Shown here: positions 1-8,258 of the stretch, in pieces
Layout of the letters: each line of letters starts with the position of its first letter
Numbering within the stretch: position 1 is the first letter of the stretch
NCBI GenBank assembly: GCA_020636155.1
Contig: JACJYM010000003.1
Coordinates: 186,001 to 250,000, forward strand
Reading direction: 5' to 3'
Length of the DNA: 64,000 bases
Origin: Lewinellaceae bacterium
GTDB lineage: Bacteria; Bacteroidota; Bacteroidia; Chitinophagales; Saprospiraceae
Made by a program: the position numbers and the translations under genes
The notes under the pieces: model-generated
The model's input: only the letters and a program-made list of their open reading frames with translations
The model's database searches: none
Told to the model about the DNA's origin: nothing

Positions 1-497
1 GGAATTATGCGGCTTCGTTATATCCAGCATTGTTAGCGAAGAAGCAAGGCTATGACCAGATGATGTGGGTCGATGCCATCGAGCATAAGTGGGTACAAGA
101 AGTGGGAACCATGAATATTTTCTTTAAGATCAATGGAGAGATTATTACACCTGCTACCGACGGTGCCATCTTGAAAGGTATCACTAGAAAATCAGTGATT
201 GATATTTTTAGAGATCATGGATATACGGTTACTGAAAGACCGATAAGTATAGATGAGGTAGAGGAAGCCTACGAAAAAGGAATTTTAGAAGAAGTTTTTG
301 GCTCAGGAACCGCAGCAGTTATATCTGAAGTGGAGAGAATAAAAGTCGATGATAAGATTATACATCTTGACGCTTCAAAATTTGTGGCTTCAAAATTTGC
401 AAAAAACACAATCAATCAATTGAGAATTAGAAAAATTGAGGATAAGTTTAATTGGTTGGTGGTTGCGGAAGATCGATCTGTACCTGTAACCGCTTAA
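1..497 (+). CDS. ilvE: Branched-chain amino acid aminotransferase, 3' part (5' end outside window)
   Basis: C-terminal ~165 residues of a fold-type IV PLP aminotransferase, the enzyme that interconverts Val, Leu and Ile with their 2-oxo acids using glutamate/2-oxoglutarate in the cytoplasm. The reading frame is open from base 3 (NYAASLYPALLAKKQGYDQ), so the TTG at 30 is internal and not a start. Recognisable family blocks are NYAASL, the MMWVDA segment and EVGTMNIFF, followed by the TDGAILKGITR cofactor-binding region. The PLP lysine lies upstream of the window. It ends with TAA at 495-497. The downstream zinc-ribbon gene follows after 42 bases and may be co-transcribed. Confidence in family is high; the BCAT assignment over D-amino-acid transaminase or ADC lyase rests on the EVGTMN block. 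Confidence 0.93.
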   Translation, partial: NYAASLYPALLAKKQGYDQMMWVDAIEHKWVQEVGTMNIFFKINGEIITPATDGAILKGITRKSVIDIFRDHGYTVTERPISIDEVEEAYEKGILEEVFGSGTAAVISEVERIKVDDKIIHLDASKFVASKFAKNTINQLRIRKIEDKFNWLVVAEDRSVPVTA

Positions 498-539
498 GGA
501 ATGCGATTGACTTATCACTTAATTATTTGTATTCAATAG

Positions 540-803
540 ATGGAAAAGAAATATAAAAATTGTCAGAGCTGCGGTATGCCACTTTCTAAGTCTCCGAATG
601 GTGGTGGCAGCGAAAAAGACGGTAGTATAAGCACAATGTACTGTGCCTATTGTTACGAAAACGGTGCCTTTAAGGACGAGACCATCACGGCGCCGGAAAT
701 GCAGGAATTTGTGGCGGGAAAAATGAGAGAAATGGGTTTTCCAAAATTTCTTGCCAAGTGGTTTTCAAAAGGTATCCCTAAACTGGAGCGGTGGAAGCAG
801 TAA
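540..803 (+). CDS. Small zinc-ribbon protein
   Basis: An 87-residue protein with two CxxC pairs, C8-x2-C11 (CQSCGMPL) and C35-x2-C38 (YCAYCYENG), the pattern of the 'putative zinc ribbon' family (PF12674-like) that is found as stand-alone small proteins in bacteria. The four cysteines would bind one zinc ion. The C-terminal half (EMQEFVAGKMREMGFPKFLAKWF) looks helical and basic. The biochemical role of this family is not known; nucleic-acid or protein binding are both possible. It lies 42 bases after ilvE, on the same strand. No signal peptide or membrane segment is visible, so it is probably cytosolic. Confidence 0.75.
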   Translation: MEKKYKNCQSCGMPLSKSPNGGGSEKDGSISTMYCAYCYENGAFKDETITAPEMQEFVAGKMREMGFPKFLAKWFSKGIPKLERWKQ

Positions 804-903
804 TAGACCTTTTTAGTTATTTTTTGAAATTGAATTAAAGAGGTTTAAAATTAAGAAATGCACCTTGAAACAGACCAATAATCTATTAAAGAAAAATTGC
901 TTT

Positions 904-928
904 TAAATAATTGTATATCAATTATTTA
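904..928. repeat. Perfect 10-bp inverted repeat with 5-base loop
   Basis: The arms TAAATAATTG and CAATTATTTA flank TATAT. It sits in the 262-base gap between the zinc-ribbon gene and the methyltransferase/ATP-grasp gene. All but two bases of each arm are A or T, so it could be a weak terminator for the ilvE-side transcript, an operator, or chance in AT-rich DNA. Nothing else recognisable is in this gap. Confidence 0.3.
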
Positions 929-1065
929 CAATTCTCTTAGTCATTAAGAAATGATGCCGAACTGAGAAACTTATTGGTTCTTAAAAATAGGATAAAAATA
1001 TATTCTAGGAATGAAACTTTAAGATTAAATCTTATGTTCTGATGTGATTAATTAGGTGTTAATCT

Positions 1066-2973
1066 ATGGCAAAAGAACCTGTGGCTAGGAAAAAATCAGC
1101 TAAATCCATCATCAAAGCAAATGGCCCAATTAATAATTTGGAAGAGTATCTAAAGTCCGATTGGTGGAAAAGAATTTTTAATTCTATGTACATCAAAACG
1201 GATGCTGATGTTGTCGAAGATGAATTGATAACCTCCAGTGAAGTTGATTTAATTTGCGATATTGTTAAACTCAAAAATGGCTCAAATGTACTCGATCTGG
1301 CTTGTGGTCAGGGTAGGCATTTAATAGAATTGGGTCAGCGTGGTACATTTAATTTATATGGAATAGATAGGTCTCGTTATCTCATTCAGAGGGGAAAAAA
1401 CACGGCCAAGAAAAAAGGAATTAGCATTAATTTTAAAGAAGGGGATGCTCGAAAACTTCCATACCTTACTGACACGTTTGACCTTGTAACCATACTTGGT
1501 AATAGTTTTGGATATTTTAATTCCATAGATGATGATATAAAAATATTAAAAGAAGTTTTTAGGGTTCTTAAGCCCAATGGCCTATTATTGATGGACATCG
1601 CCGATGGGGAATTTTTAAAAACCAATTTTACTCCTCGGAGTTGGGAATGGATAGACAAAAAGCATTTTGTATGTAGAGAAAGATCCATGGCAGCAGATAA
1701 CGAACGGCTCATTTCTCGAGAAGTAATTACGCATACAGAAAAAGGTGTTCTTGTAGATCAATTTTATGCCGAACGTCTATATAGTAAGGAGGATTTAATG
1801 AGTCTATTGGATAAGGTAGGCTTTAGTAATGTGAGATTTAATGGTCAGCTTGTTACGGATTCTATGCGTAATCAAGACCTTGGGATGATGGAGAAAAGAT
1901 TCATTCTAACATCAGAAGTAAAGAAAGAATGGACTCCCAAAAAACTAAAAAAAGAGTTAATCAATGTGGCCGTTTTACTCGGTGATCCCCGCATCGGAGA
2001 TGTAATCAAGCCGGATGCAAAATTTGACGCAGATGATTTCGAAACAATCGATAAACTTAAAATTGCATTAAGCAAATCCAATAAATACAAGTTTTCGTAT
2101 ATTAGTAATCATCAATCATTGATTTCGGATCTCCAGAAAATAAAAGGAAATGTAGAGCTCATCTTTAATCTATGTGACGAAGGATTTAATAATGAAGCGA
2201 CTAAGGAATTACATATTCCCGCTTTGTTGGAAATGATGAATTTTAAATATACCGGTTCGAATCCCCAAACTTTGGCCTATTGTTACGACAAATCCTTAAT
2301 CAGAGGAATATCGACAGAAATAGGAGTCACTGTGGCCGATGGCTTTGTCATCACTTCAGATGAAAATCTATTTGAATTAAATATCCCTTTTCCGGTAATA
2401 GCGAAACCCAATTTTGGGGATTCGAGTTTTGGCATCAATCAAGATAATGTAGCCTACGATATCGAACAATTGACGAATGCCATTCAACGAATTAGAACTC
2501 AATTTGGATATAATAAACCCATATTGGTGGAGGAATTTCTGACAGGTCCAGAATTATCCTTTGGGGTCATAGGCAATCTGAGTAATTATACTTTGCTTCC
2601 CATCATCGAAGAGGATTATTCCGAATTACCAAAGGAATTACCTAAAATATGTGGTTACGAAGCGAAGTGGCTGGTGGATTCACCGTATATGCGTAGTTTA
2701 AGGTCGATACGAGCCGACATTCCCATCGAAACCGAACAAGTTATTATTGATAGCAGCTTAAAATTGTTCGAAAGATTGCAATGCATGGACTATTGTAGAT
2801 TTGATTGGCGATTGAGCGAAAAAGGAATACCTAAATTATTGGAGGTCAATCCGAACCCCGGATGGTGTTGGGATGGTCATTTAGCAAAAATGGCGGCATT
2901 TGCAGATATCGATTATCCTGCGATGTTAGAGTTAATTTTAGATGCTGCAATGCAGCGTTATGAACGAAATTAA
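1066..2973 (+). CDS. Fusion of class I SAM methyltransferase and D-Ala-D-Ala-ligase-like ATP-grasp domain
   Basis: 635 residues with two catalytic domains. Residues ~60-285 form a Rossmann methyltransferase: motif I VLDLACGQGRHL (75-86), acidic end of beta-2 GIDRS (99-103), GDARKLPY (126-133) and DLVTILGNSFGYF (139-151). Residues ~295-635 form an ATP-grasp ligase of the D-Ala-D-Ala ligase superfamily: VAVLLGDPRIGD start, phosphate-binding lysine in VIAKPNFGDSSFG (444-456), ATP-gripping VEEFLTGPE (488-496), and metal ligands in CRFDWR (577-582) and LLEVNPNPG (591-599). The whole frame is open, so this is one polypeptide and not two genes. The ligase family joins a carboxylate to an amine through an acyl-phosphate; the natural substrates here are unknown. 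Cell-wall Ddl enzymes are ~300-360 residues without a methyltransferase, so this is unlikely to be the housekeeping Ddl. A methylated dipeptide-like product is an inference. No biosynthetic neighbours are visible. Confidence 0.85.
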   Translation: MAKEPVARKKSAKSIIKANGPINNLEEYLKSDWWKRIFNSMYIKTDADVVEDELITSSEVDLICDIVKLKNGSNVLDLACGQGRHLIELGQRGTFNLYGIDRSRYLIQRGKNTAKKKGISINFKEGDARKLPYLTDTFDLVTILGNSFGYFNSIDDDIKILKEVFRVLKPNGLLLMDIADGEFLKTNFTPRSWEWIDKKHFVCRERSMAADNERLISREVITHTEKGVLVDQFYAERLYSKEDLMSLLDKVGFSNVRFNGQLVTDSMRNQDLGMMEKRFILTSEVKKEWTPKKLKKELINVAVLLGDPRIGDVIKPDAKFDADDFETIDKLKIALSKSNKYKFSYISNHQSLISDLQKIKGNVELIFNLCDEGFNNEATKELHIPALLEMMNFKYTGSNPQTLAYCYDKSLIRGISTEIGVTVADGFVITSDENLFELNIPFPVIAKPNFGDSSFGINQDNVAYDIEQLTNAIQRIRTQFGYNKPILVEEFLTGPELSFGVIGNLSNYTLLPIIEEDYSELPKELPKICGYEAKWLVDSPYMRSLRSIRADIPIETEQVIIDSSLKLFERLQCMDYCRFDWRLSEKGIPKLLEVNPNPGWCWDGHLAKMAAFADIDYPAMLELILDAAMQRYERN

Positions 2974-3027
2974 ACAATTTAGTATGGTGTTGAAAGTAAT
3001 TAATCGTCGAGTTGTTACTAGGAAATA

Positions 3028-3396
3028 TTAATTTTCCTTACGTAATATTTTGTCCATTTTCCTGCCTTTGGAGAGTTCATCTACCAATTTGTCTAGGTAC
3101 CTGACTTGTCTTGTCAAAGGATTGTCTATTTCTTCAATTCGATAGCCGCAAATGGTTCCAGTAATAAAGTGGGCATTGGGATTTAATTCAGCATTTTGAA
3201 AAAAGACATCAAAGGTGACTCGGGCTTCTATGAGTTCTATTAGTTTCTTTGAATTATAGCCTGTTAGCCACTCTATGATCTCATGTAATTCGTCCTTGGT
3301 TCTTCCTTTTTTCTCAATTTTGGTCACATAATGGGGATACACAGAAGCAAAAGTCATCTTTGCAATACGTTCGTTGTGTTCAGGTGTTGCTATCAT
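3028..3396 (-). CDS. DUF2200 family protein
   Basis: 122 residues matching the DUF2200 family along its whole length: MTFASVYPHYVTKIEKKGRTKDELHEIIEWLTGY at the N-terminus (residues 14-47), the FFQNAELNPNAHFITGTICGYRIEEI block, and the highly conserved tail NPLTRQVRYLDKLVDELSKGRKMDKILR. The family is widespread and cytosolic and has no assigned activity. Two bases separate it from the upstream SRPBCC gene on the same strand, which points to a shared transcript. It converges with the fusion gene at 1066-2973. Confidence 0.85.
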   Translation of the reverse strand: MIATPEHNERIAKMTFASVYPHYVTKIEKKGRTKDELHEIIEWLTGYNSKKLIELIEARVTFDVFFQNAELNPNAHFITGTICGYRIEEIDNPLTRQVRYLDKLVDELSKGRKMDKILRKEN

Positions 3397-3398
3397 TT

Positions 3399-3854
3399 CT
3401 AATTGGTTTTTGAGTCATTCTTTCGCATAAAATCGTAAGCACCTTTTCTTAGATTGATTCCATACTCTAAGTAAGCCTTCATACATGCCAAAAAATTTGC
3501 CCATCCTCCGGAATTGGATAAAGCCCATTTCAAGTTTTGTGCATTATATTTCTTCCCTTTTTCATTTACTCTTACAAGCGTACTGTGGTTTGGCATTTCT
3601 TCAAGTGTAATTTTGACTAGGGTATCGGGATCCCAAACAAAAGAAATCGAATCGGTTGCATGGTCATTTACATTGGTAATTGGAAACCATTCTTCAAATT
3701 CCGGAAATTTCCAAAGAACATCCTCGTTGGTCTCCAATCTTCCACTGCTTTCCGAAATAAAATATTGGGTCATTAGTTCAGGATTAACGATGCCTTCAAA
3801 GACAATTTCGATAGGCTTTTGGATTTGTAAGGCGGCATTTGATTCTAATATCAT
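3399..3854 (-). CDS. SRPBCC (AHSA1-like) domain protein
   Basis: 151-residue single-domain protein of the START/SRPBCC superfamily, AHSA1 (Aha1 C-terminal-like) branch. Evidence is the typical opening in which a short strand leads into PIEIVFEGIVNPELMTQYFI, the central FPEFEEWFPITNV and SFVWDPDT strands, an ITLEEMPNHSTLVRVNEKG hairpin, and the C-terminal amphipathic helix ending in GWANFLACMKAYLEYGINLR. These proteins have a deep hydrophobic ligand cavity; bacterial members are usually of unknown ligand. Its stop lies 2 bases before the DUF2200 start, so the two are probably translated from one mRNA. Confidence 0.82.
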   Translation of the reverse strand: MILESNAALQIQKPIEIVFEGIVNPELMTQYFISESSGRLETNEDVLWKFPEFEEWFPITNVNDHATDSISFVWDPDTLVKITLEEMPNHSTLVRVNEKGKKYNAQNLKWALSNSGGWANFLACMKAYLEYGINLRKGAYDFMRKNDSKTN

Positions 3855-4064
3855 AATGATTATTTATAAAAAAAAATATTTTAATATCGAAAAACCTTGA
3901 TACACTTACGAAATGTGAATTTAAGGGATTTTCTCCATTTCTGAAAATATATCGACAAAAAACACCATCAAGGTCAAAATCTGTAATCTTACGATTGTGG
4001 TATAATCTTAATTTTAATTATAAGTACTCGATTCAGCCAGTTTTACGTGAAAACTACTAGACCA

Positions 4065-5285
4065 TTATTCCTCGGTCTTATAATTAATTTCGATTTCCCG
4101 ATCCATGGGTGGAATGACAATCAAATCCATTTTAAACATCAACTCTCTAATAGCGGGGTAGCACCACAACTGCTTATTGAGGCATGGTTCTCGGAGTTTG
4201 CGTAAATCAATGACCACCCATTGATCTATTTTCCCTTGAAGCATAAGTGCCCTCCTTTGAAGTAACCAATCAGAGGTTCCTATTGAATTATCAAAATATC
4301 CACTAGGTTCTTCTTCGTCTTTAAAAAATCTGAACATAAACCCAATATTCAAATCCTGTGTCCTATTAAAATCCGCCAATTCACTCACTAGGGTGCCAAT
4401 GTCGTAGACCGAATTACTGCTGAGTCCTCTTTCAGTATGGAAGGAACCCATTTTTATTAATATTTTTGGATTGGCATCTCTTTCTAAAAACAATTTGTAG
4501 TTCTTGGAGAATTCTTTTTTCATTAATTCTGCACGAAGTGTCAAGCTTTTAAAGCGATTTTTGCTATGTTGATTATAAATTTCCCAAGATAATTTCAGGT
4601 TATGAATGATATTAGATATTTCGAAATTTGTAGTGTCTAAATTGTTGAAGAAATCCTGAAGTATACTCGAATTTAAAAAATTTTCAGTCATGGGGTAATT
4701 CTTATTTTCTTTAGATTTCAATTGTTCTTCCCTCACATATTGACAGGCTCTGTCATAGATTAATTCAGATGAAAAACCATTATCCAAAGATTTTAATTTA
4801 TCCAAAAGCAATAAGGTACTGGAATAGTATTCTTGATCAATTCCGAACAGTGAAAAATTATTTTCCAAGGCACTTTGCAAAAAATCTGCATCTTCTTTGC
4901 CTTCAAAAAATGGAATTGGTTTGTCTTTAACTTTTACGTAATAATCACTATAAAATTTGAATAAAGCAGATTGTACATTTGGCACTTTACTACATATCTC
5001 CTTCAAGATTTTTGTTGACTCTGGTCCTATTTCTAGGCAAAAATATTTAAATTCCATTTCGGCCAATTCCGGTAGAATTGCATTGGTAAATTCACTAATT
5101 TTAGCATCACCATGAGTTTCTCCGATAAGTACAAACTGAGAATTATTAAACTCATCTTTTAGAAAATTAGCTCCATTTCCTATTAGTTTACCATTCTCGA
5201 TTTGAAATTCATGAGTCAGTGTACGAACATAATCTACCGAAATAGTATCCTGAGAATGAACCTGCATGATCCACATCGCTTGCAA
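4065..5285 (-). CDS. ChaN/erythromycin-esterase-like (Tiki superfamily) protein, signal peptide apparently frameshifted
   Basis: 406 residues from a TTG codon. The N-terminal part has the FVLIGETHGDAKISEF block (GExHG) and FKYFCLEIGPES, shared by the EreA-type and ChaN/TraB (Tiki) superfamily; a later MGSFHTERGL block fits a second histidine site. The enzymatic role is unknown. The start is odd. The frame begins LQAMWIMQVHSQDT, the end of a secretion signal without its beginning. An ATG at 5309-5311 lies upstream in another frame, followed by seven A residues on the coding strand (T tract 5302-5308). One extra A would give MKKNTSFFLLQAMWIMQVHS, a textbook signal peptide. A one-base deletion, sequencing error or phase-variable tract is therefore likely. 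The body of the frame has no other break. It does not look like an antibiotic-resistance gene by context. Confidence 0.6.
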   Translation of the reverse strand: MQAMWIMQVHSQDTISVDYVRTLTHEFQIENGKLIGNGANFLKDEFNNSQFVLIGETHGDAKISEFTNAILPELAEMEFKYFCLEIGPESTKILKEICSKVPNVQSALFKFYSDYYVKVKDKPIPFFEGKEDADFLQSALENNFSLFGIDQEYYSSTLLLLDKLKSLDNGFSSELIYDRACQYVREEQLKSKENKNYPMTENFLNSSILQDFFNNLDTTNFEISNIIHNLKLSWEIYNQHSKNRFKSLTLRAELMKKEFSKNYKLFLERDANPKILIKMGSFHTERGLSSNSVYDIGTLVSELADFNRTQDLNIGFMFRFFKDEEEPSGYFDNSIGTSDWLLQRRALMLQGKIDQWVVIDLRKLREPCLNKQLWCYPAIRELMFKMDLIVIPPMDREIEINYKTEE

Positions 5286-5460
5286 AAGGAAAAAAGAAGT
5301 ATTTTTTTCATCTGTGAATTTCTGTAATCAATAGATAAATATAGGAAAGATTCGCCTATTTCACCAATAGCCCGCTTAGTAAGCGATAGAAATTTATAAA
5401 AAATTATACATACTGATTTATTCCATTATTAATGCATATCATCATTCTTCGAAAGAATTT

Positions 5461-6555
5461 TTATTTTAAAAGATTGATAATTTGATTTGTAAGGATTGCA
5501 TTGAGGTCTCTTTTTTCTTTTACCGAAGTAAAAACAGCAATACTGGCATTATACTCCGGAATGTAAATGGCATCAGTTCCCCAAAAACCCCCATGATAAT
5601 AAGTTTCATGACCAAAGAAATCCAATATTCTAATGCCGAAACCATAACTAGATTCTTCTTTGGGTAATACGTATGAATGCATACTTTCAAGGATGTGTTT
5701 GTCTTGTATGATTTTTCCTTCAAATAGAAGCTGAAAAAACATAGCCAAATCTCTAGTCGTAGAGGCGATTCCACCACCTCCGTATAAATCCCAAGATGGG
5801 TTGATATTGTATGAATTTTCTTTTAATTTGCTCGTGTATTGGTGTACTAGTGGCAGTGTCGTCGGTGTTTGCTCAAGGGTCACAAACCACGTCGAATTCA
5901 GGTTATAGGAATTAAAATCCAATAATGATCTTATAGCTTGGTAGTAAGGTTGATTCGTTTTTCGCTCGATAATTTCCGTTAACAGTAAATAATTGATGTC
6001 GCCATAAGCAAATTTTTTTCCAGCATCTATTGGGTCTGCTACTTTCATCGCCCAATCGATTTGTTCGTCTCTCGACCACTGATGCTGAGGGTGATTGTCT
6101 ACAAATCCGAAATACTCATCGGTAACATAATCGGTAATGCCTGATGTGTGTGAAAGCAAATTTTTGACGGTGATTTTTGATATATCATAACCCGCCTTTT
6201 TCAATCGCTTTTTTGTTTTTTTATTCACCAACTTTTTTATGGGTTCAACTAACTCGAGTTGATGGTTCTCTATGAGCTTCAAAATGGCGGCAGCAACATA
6301 AGTTTTTGTATTACTTGCAATGAGTGCGGCTTGATTTTTATCGAGTTTTTCCTTTGTTTCGATATTGGTATAGCCGGCAGCTGATGTCCAAGAAATGCCT
6401 TTGTCCGGTGCTTCCACGTGAATCATGATGCCTCCGCAGTCTGCGTTGGCTTGATAAATCGAATCTAAGATTTCTTGAAATCTGACTTCAATATTTTGTG
6501 CATAACCGATAACAAATATTTGTAAGAAAAGAAGTGTAAATATTGATTTTTTCAC
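5461..6555 (-). CDS. Secreted serine hydrolase of the beta-lactamase/class C (PBP-like) family
   Basis: 364 residues, GTG start followed by a clear signal peptide (MKKSIFTLLFLQIFVIGYAQ, cut after AQ). The three class C active-site elements are present in order: SNTK (SxxK nucleophile and lysine), YGDIN (YxN-like), and YHGGFWG (HxG). Family members hydrolyse peptides, esters or amides in the periplasm, and only a minority are true beta-lactamases. The length fits the family. The neighbours give no hint of substrate. It is preceded by 108 bases to the next gene upstream and followed by a 175-base gap to the ChaN-like gene; the strand is shared but an operon is uncertain. Confidence 0.88.
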   Translation of the reverse strand: MKKSIFTLLFLQIFVIGYAQNIEVRFQEILDSIYQANADCGGIMIHVEAPDKGISWTSAAGYTNIETKEKLDKNQAALIASNTKTYVAAAILKLIENHQLELVEPIKKLVNKKTKKRLKKAGYDISKITVKNLLSHTSGITDYVTDEYFGFVDNHPQHQWSRDEQIDWAMKVADPIDAGKKFAYGDINYLLLTEIIERKTNQPYYQAIRSLLDFNSYNLNSTWFVTLEQTPTTLPLVHQYTSKLKENSYNINPSWDLYGGGGIASTTRDLAMFFQLLFEGKIIQDKHILESMHSYVLPKEESSYGFGIRILDFFGHETYYHGGFWGTDAIYIPEYNASIAVFTSVKEKRDLNAILTNQIINLLK

Positions 6556-6663
6556 CTTGGCTTTATTTTGAATTATTTTACTGACACTCTAGTGTTCGAG
6601 ATTCATTTCGAAAATATTGATTAAATCTTTGGGACTGAAAATGTAGAAAACTTCTCCCATGAA

Positions 6664-7074
6664 TTACCAGTTAATATTCTCAATATATTCTGTTTTAAGA
6701 TAATCCTTAAATTCTCTATGTTTTAAAAATTTCAAAGAATCAATTTCCATTTGCCAAATCGAAGAATTCTCACTCCAAGGGTCTATTAAAATTTCGATGA
6801 TGTACTCTGATTTCAATCTAATGTCATGAATCCATTTTAATTCATCGTGCTCAATTCGTACTATTTGATTGTTTTTTCGCTTATTCGCTCTCCAAATAGT
6901 TAAATGTTCACCAGCTATAATCGCCCAATCATTATTTTTACTTATCAATCCGCATTTAGGGTCACCATAGAATTCATCAAAAAGGAGTTCTTTTCCACTT
7001 GATTTCTCAATCAAGTAAGCATATTCAAACTCATGTTCAATTCTCAATATATCTGTCTCAAATAATACGATCAT
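6664..7074 (-). CDS. Hypothetical protein, 136 residues
   Basis: I do not recognise the family. The ATG at 7072-7074 is chosen over an in-frame GTG nine bases upstream because it gives the more natural start MIVLFETDILRIEHEF. The protein is acidic and tryptophan-rich, with repeated short beta-like segments (DWAIIAGEHLTIWRA, HDIRLKSEYIIEILID, SIWQMEIDSLKF) and no signal peptide or membrane helix. Its size and composition resemble small beta-rich immunity-type or ankyrin-free accessory proteins, but no toxin gene is next to it, so that function is not claimed. A TAnnTTTG element lies 36 bases upstream, which supports it as an expressed gene with its own promoter. Confidence 0.6.
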   Translation of the reverse strand: MIVLFETDILRIEHEFEYAYLIEKSSGKELLFDEFYGDPKCGLISKNNDWAIIAGEHLTIWRANKRKNNQIVRIEHDELKWIHDIRLKSEYIIEILIDPWSENSSIWQMEIDSLKFLKHREFKDYLKTEYIENINW

Positions 7075-7083
7075 AATTTGCAC

Positions 7084-7451
7084 TGCGGTTTTTTAGCATG
7101 AAACACAATTCAAAGCTATACAAACATCTCCACCTGAATTTCCAAACTGAAACCCGTGGCTAAATAGGACTATATTTGTATTTCTATTGAACATATGCGG
7201 TGATTAGGGTAATTCTTTTGAGTGTGTGTTATTAATTTTTATCTAAGGTAGCAAAATTTTGTAAAGAATGAGAGATGTAGGTGGATTTTTTGCACTTTAT
7301 AAAATTGGAATCCATTAAAACCTGACGATTTAAAAATATAAAACTGCCCTTGGGGGAAAATAGACGTAGGCTATATGCTGCGTTTTAGGTCTTCAGGTCA
7401 TACTATCCTCAAGAGAAAATCAAGGATTATATAGAAATGATGAATGGTCGA
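7084..7451. other. Intergenic region without recognisable gene
   Basis: 368 bases between the hypothetical gene and the 43-residue membrane protein. It holds the putative promoter at 7111-7118. Short open frames exist but none has a convincing start, length or composition. No hairpin with a T tract was seen. Confidence 0.6.
7111..7118 (-). promoter_or_regulatory. Putative -7 element (TAGCTTTG) for hypothetical gene 6664-7074
   Basis: Exact match to the Bacteroidota TAnnTTTG element on the minus strand, 36 bases upstream of the chosen ATG. No TTG at the preferred 19-base spacing was found upstream, so support rests on the -7 box alone. Confidence 0.35.
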
Positions 7452-7583
7452 TTAAGCATTCGTGTACATGTAATACATGATGGCTAGCAAAACCACTGTG
7501 ATAATGGCTGCCCACATGATTACCCTTTTTACGTCATTCGGCCCTTTGTAATTGGTTGTTTTTGTATGTTTTTTATTTGTCAT
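7452..7583 (-). CDS. 43-residue single-pass membrane protein
   Basis: Small open frame with ATG start (MTNKKHTKTTNYKGPNDVKR) and TAA stop. A lysine-rich N-terminal half is followed by one hydrophobic helix at residues 21-40 (VIMWAAIITVVLLAIMYYMY) and a three-residue tail. The positive charges before the helix predict an N-in orientation. It starts 32 bases after the stop of the START-like gene on the same strand, so co-transcription is plausible. The clean hydrophobic segment and basic leader argue against a chance frame. Comparable tiny membrane proteins are often missed by gene finders. Function unknown. Confidence 0.65.
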   Translation of the reverse strand: MTNKKHTKTTNYKGPNDVKRVIMWAAIITVVLLAIMYYMYTNA

Positions 7584-7615
7584 TAGATTTTGTTTTTATA
7601 ATTTTTATTAATTAA

Positions 7616-7996
7616 TTATCCTCCGCATTCCATTCTTAGTTTGTTCATTTGGCTAGTCCACAAGTCGCGAGTGGCCTGTTCGTCGCCCTTGTCACAGAAA
7701 TCAGTGATTTCCAGTATGGTCTCATTGGTGATGTCGGATTTATACATCCTAAATTCAAAGTATTCCTCATCATCGTCCGCATCGACCCACTTAAACCTAA
7801 TTCTTTCTTCTTCGATGTCGTCTAACATTTCGGCATCTTCCTCTGATCCTTCCCACTCGAAGGAGTAGATTTCATCATTGATGTCCACCGCATCACTAAA
7901 CCATCTGACGAGACAGGCCGGGGTAGTGATGAAGGTGTATAGTATAGCTGGTGAAGCTTTAAAAATAAATTCTAATTCAATTTTCGATCTGCTCAT
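7616..7996 (-). CDS. START-like domain protein (Bacteroidota family)
   Basis: 126 residues. It matches the short START-like family that occurs beside rpoD in many Bacteroidota: opening SRSKIELEFIFKASPAILY, then TTPACLVRWFSDAVD, SFEWEGSEEDAEMLD, IRFKWVDADDDEEYFEFRM and a C-terminal helix. I chose the ATG at 7994-7996 because the family begins only a few residues before the ELEF strand; an in-frame ATG at 8026 would add 10 residues with no family counterpart. It is very acidic and cytosolic. The fold suggests binding of a hydrophobic ligand, but no ligand is known. It is transcribed divergently from rpoD across a 262-base gap. Confidence 0.8.
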   Translation of the reverse strand: MSRSKIELEFIFKASPAILYTFITTPACLVRWFSDAVDINDEIYSFEWEGSEEDAEMLDDIEEERIRFKWVDADDDEEYFEFRMYKSDITNETILEITDFCDKGDEQATRDLWTSQMNKLRMECGG

Positions 7997-8217
7997 TATA
8001 TTTTTTGTTATTTGAACTTTTGACACGATTTTTGTAAATAAGTGTAGGAAACATGATTTCGCTGCATTTTATTCAGAATGGGGCAAATTAAAAATATTTT
8101 TTTCAAAACAAATATTAAATGAACTTTTTTTAAATTAAAAAGATTTATGTCTATATGTTTTTAAACAAATAAGTCACACTATTTTATTATAACCAACGCT
8201 AAAATTTAAATAAGTAT

Positions 8218-8225
8218 TACTTTTG
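8218..8225 (+). promoter_or_regulatory. Putative -7 element (TACTTTTG) for rpoD
   Basis: Exact TAnnTTTG match 33 bases before the rpoD ATG. A TTG at the usual spacing was not found, so assignment rests on the -7 box and position. Confidence 0.45.
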
Positions 8226-8258
8226 CACACTTTTAAAAAAATAAACATAAAAGATTAG

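Noticed and set aside
4065..5285. Macrolide (erythromycin) esterase resistance gene
   Set aside because: The superfamily motif is present, but the leader is of a secreted protein, and there is no mobile or resistance context. Only a superfamily call is supported.
5461..6555. Antibiotic-resistance beta-lactamase
   Set aside because: The SxxK, YxN and HxG motifs place it in the broad serine hydrolase family, most of whose members are not beta-lactamases.
6664..7074. Toxin-immunity pair
   Set aside because: The protein has an immunity-like look, but there is no toxin domain or repeat protein beside it.
7370..7530. Plus-strand frame reading SYYPQEKIKDYIEMMNGRL
   Set aside because: It is short, has no start after an in-frame stop, and overlaps the better supported minus-strand membrane protein.
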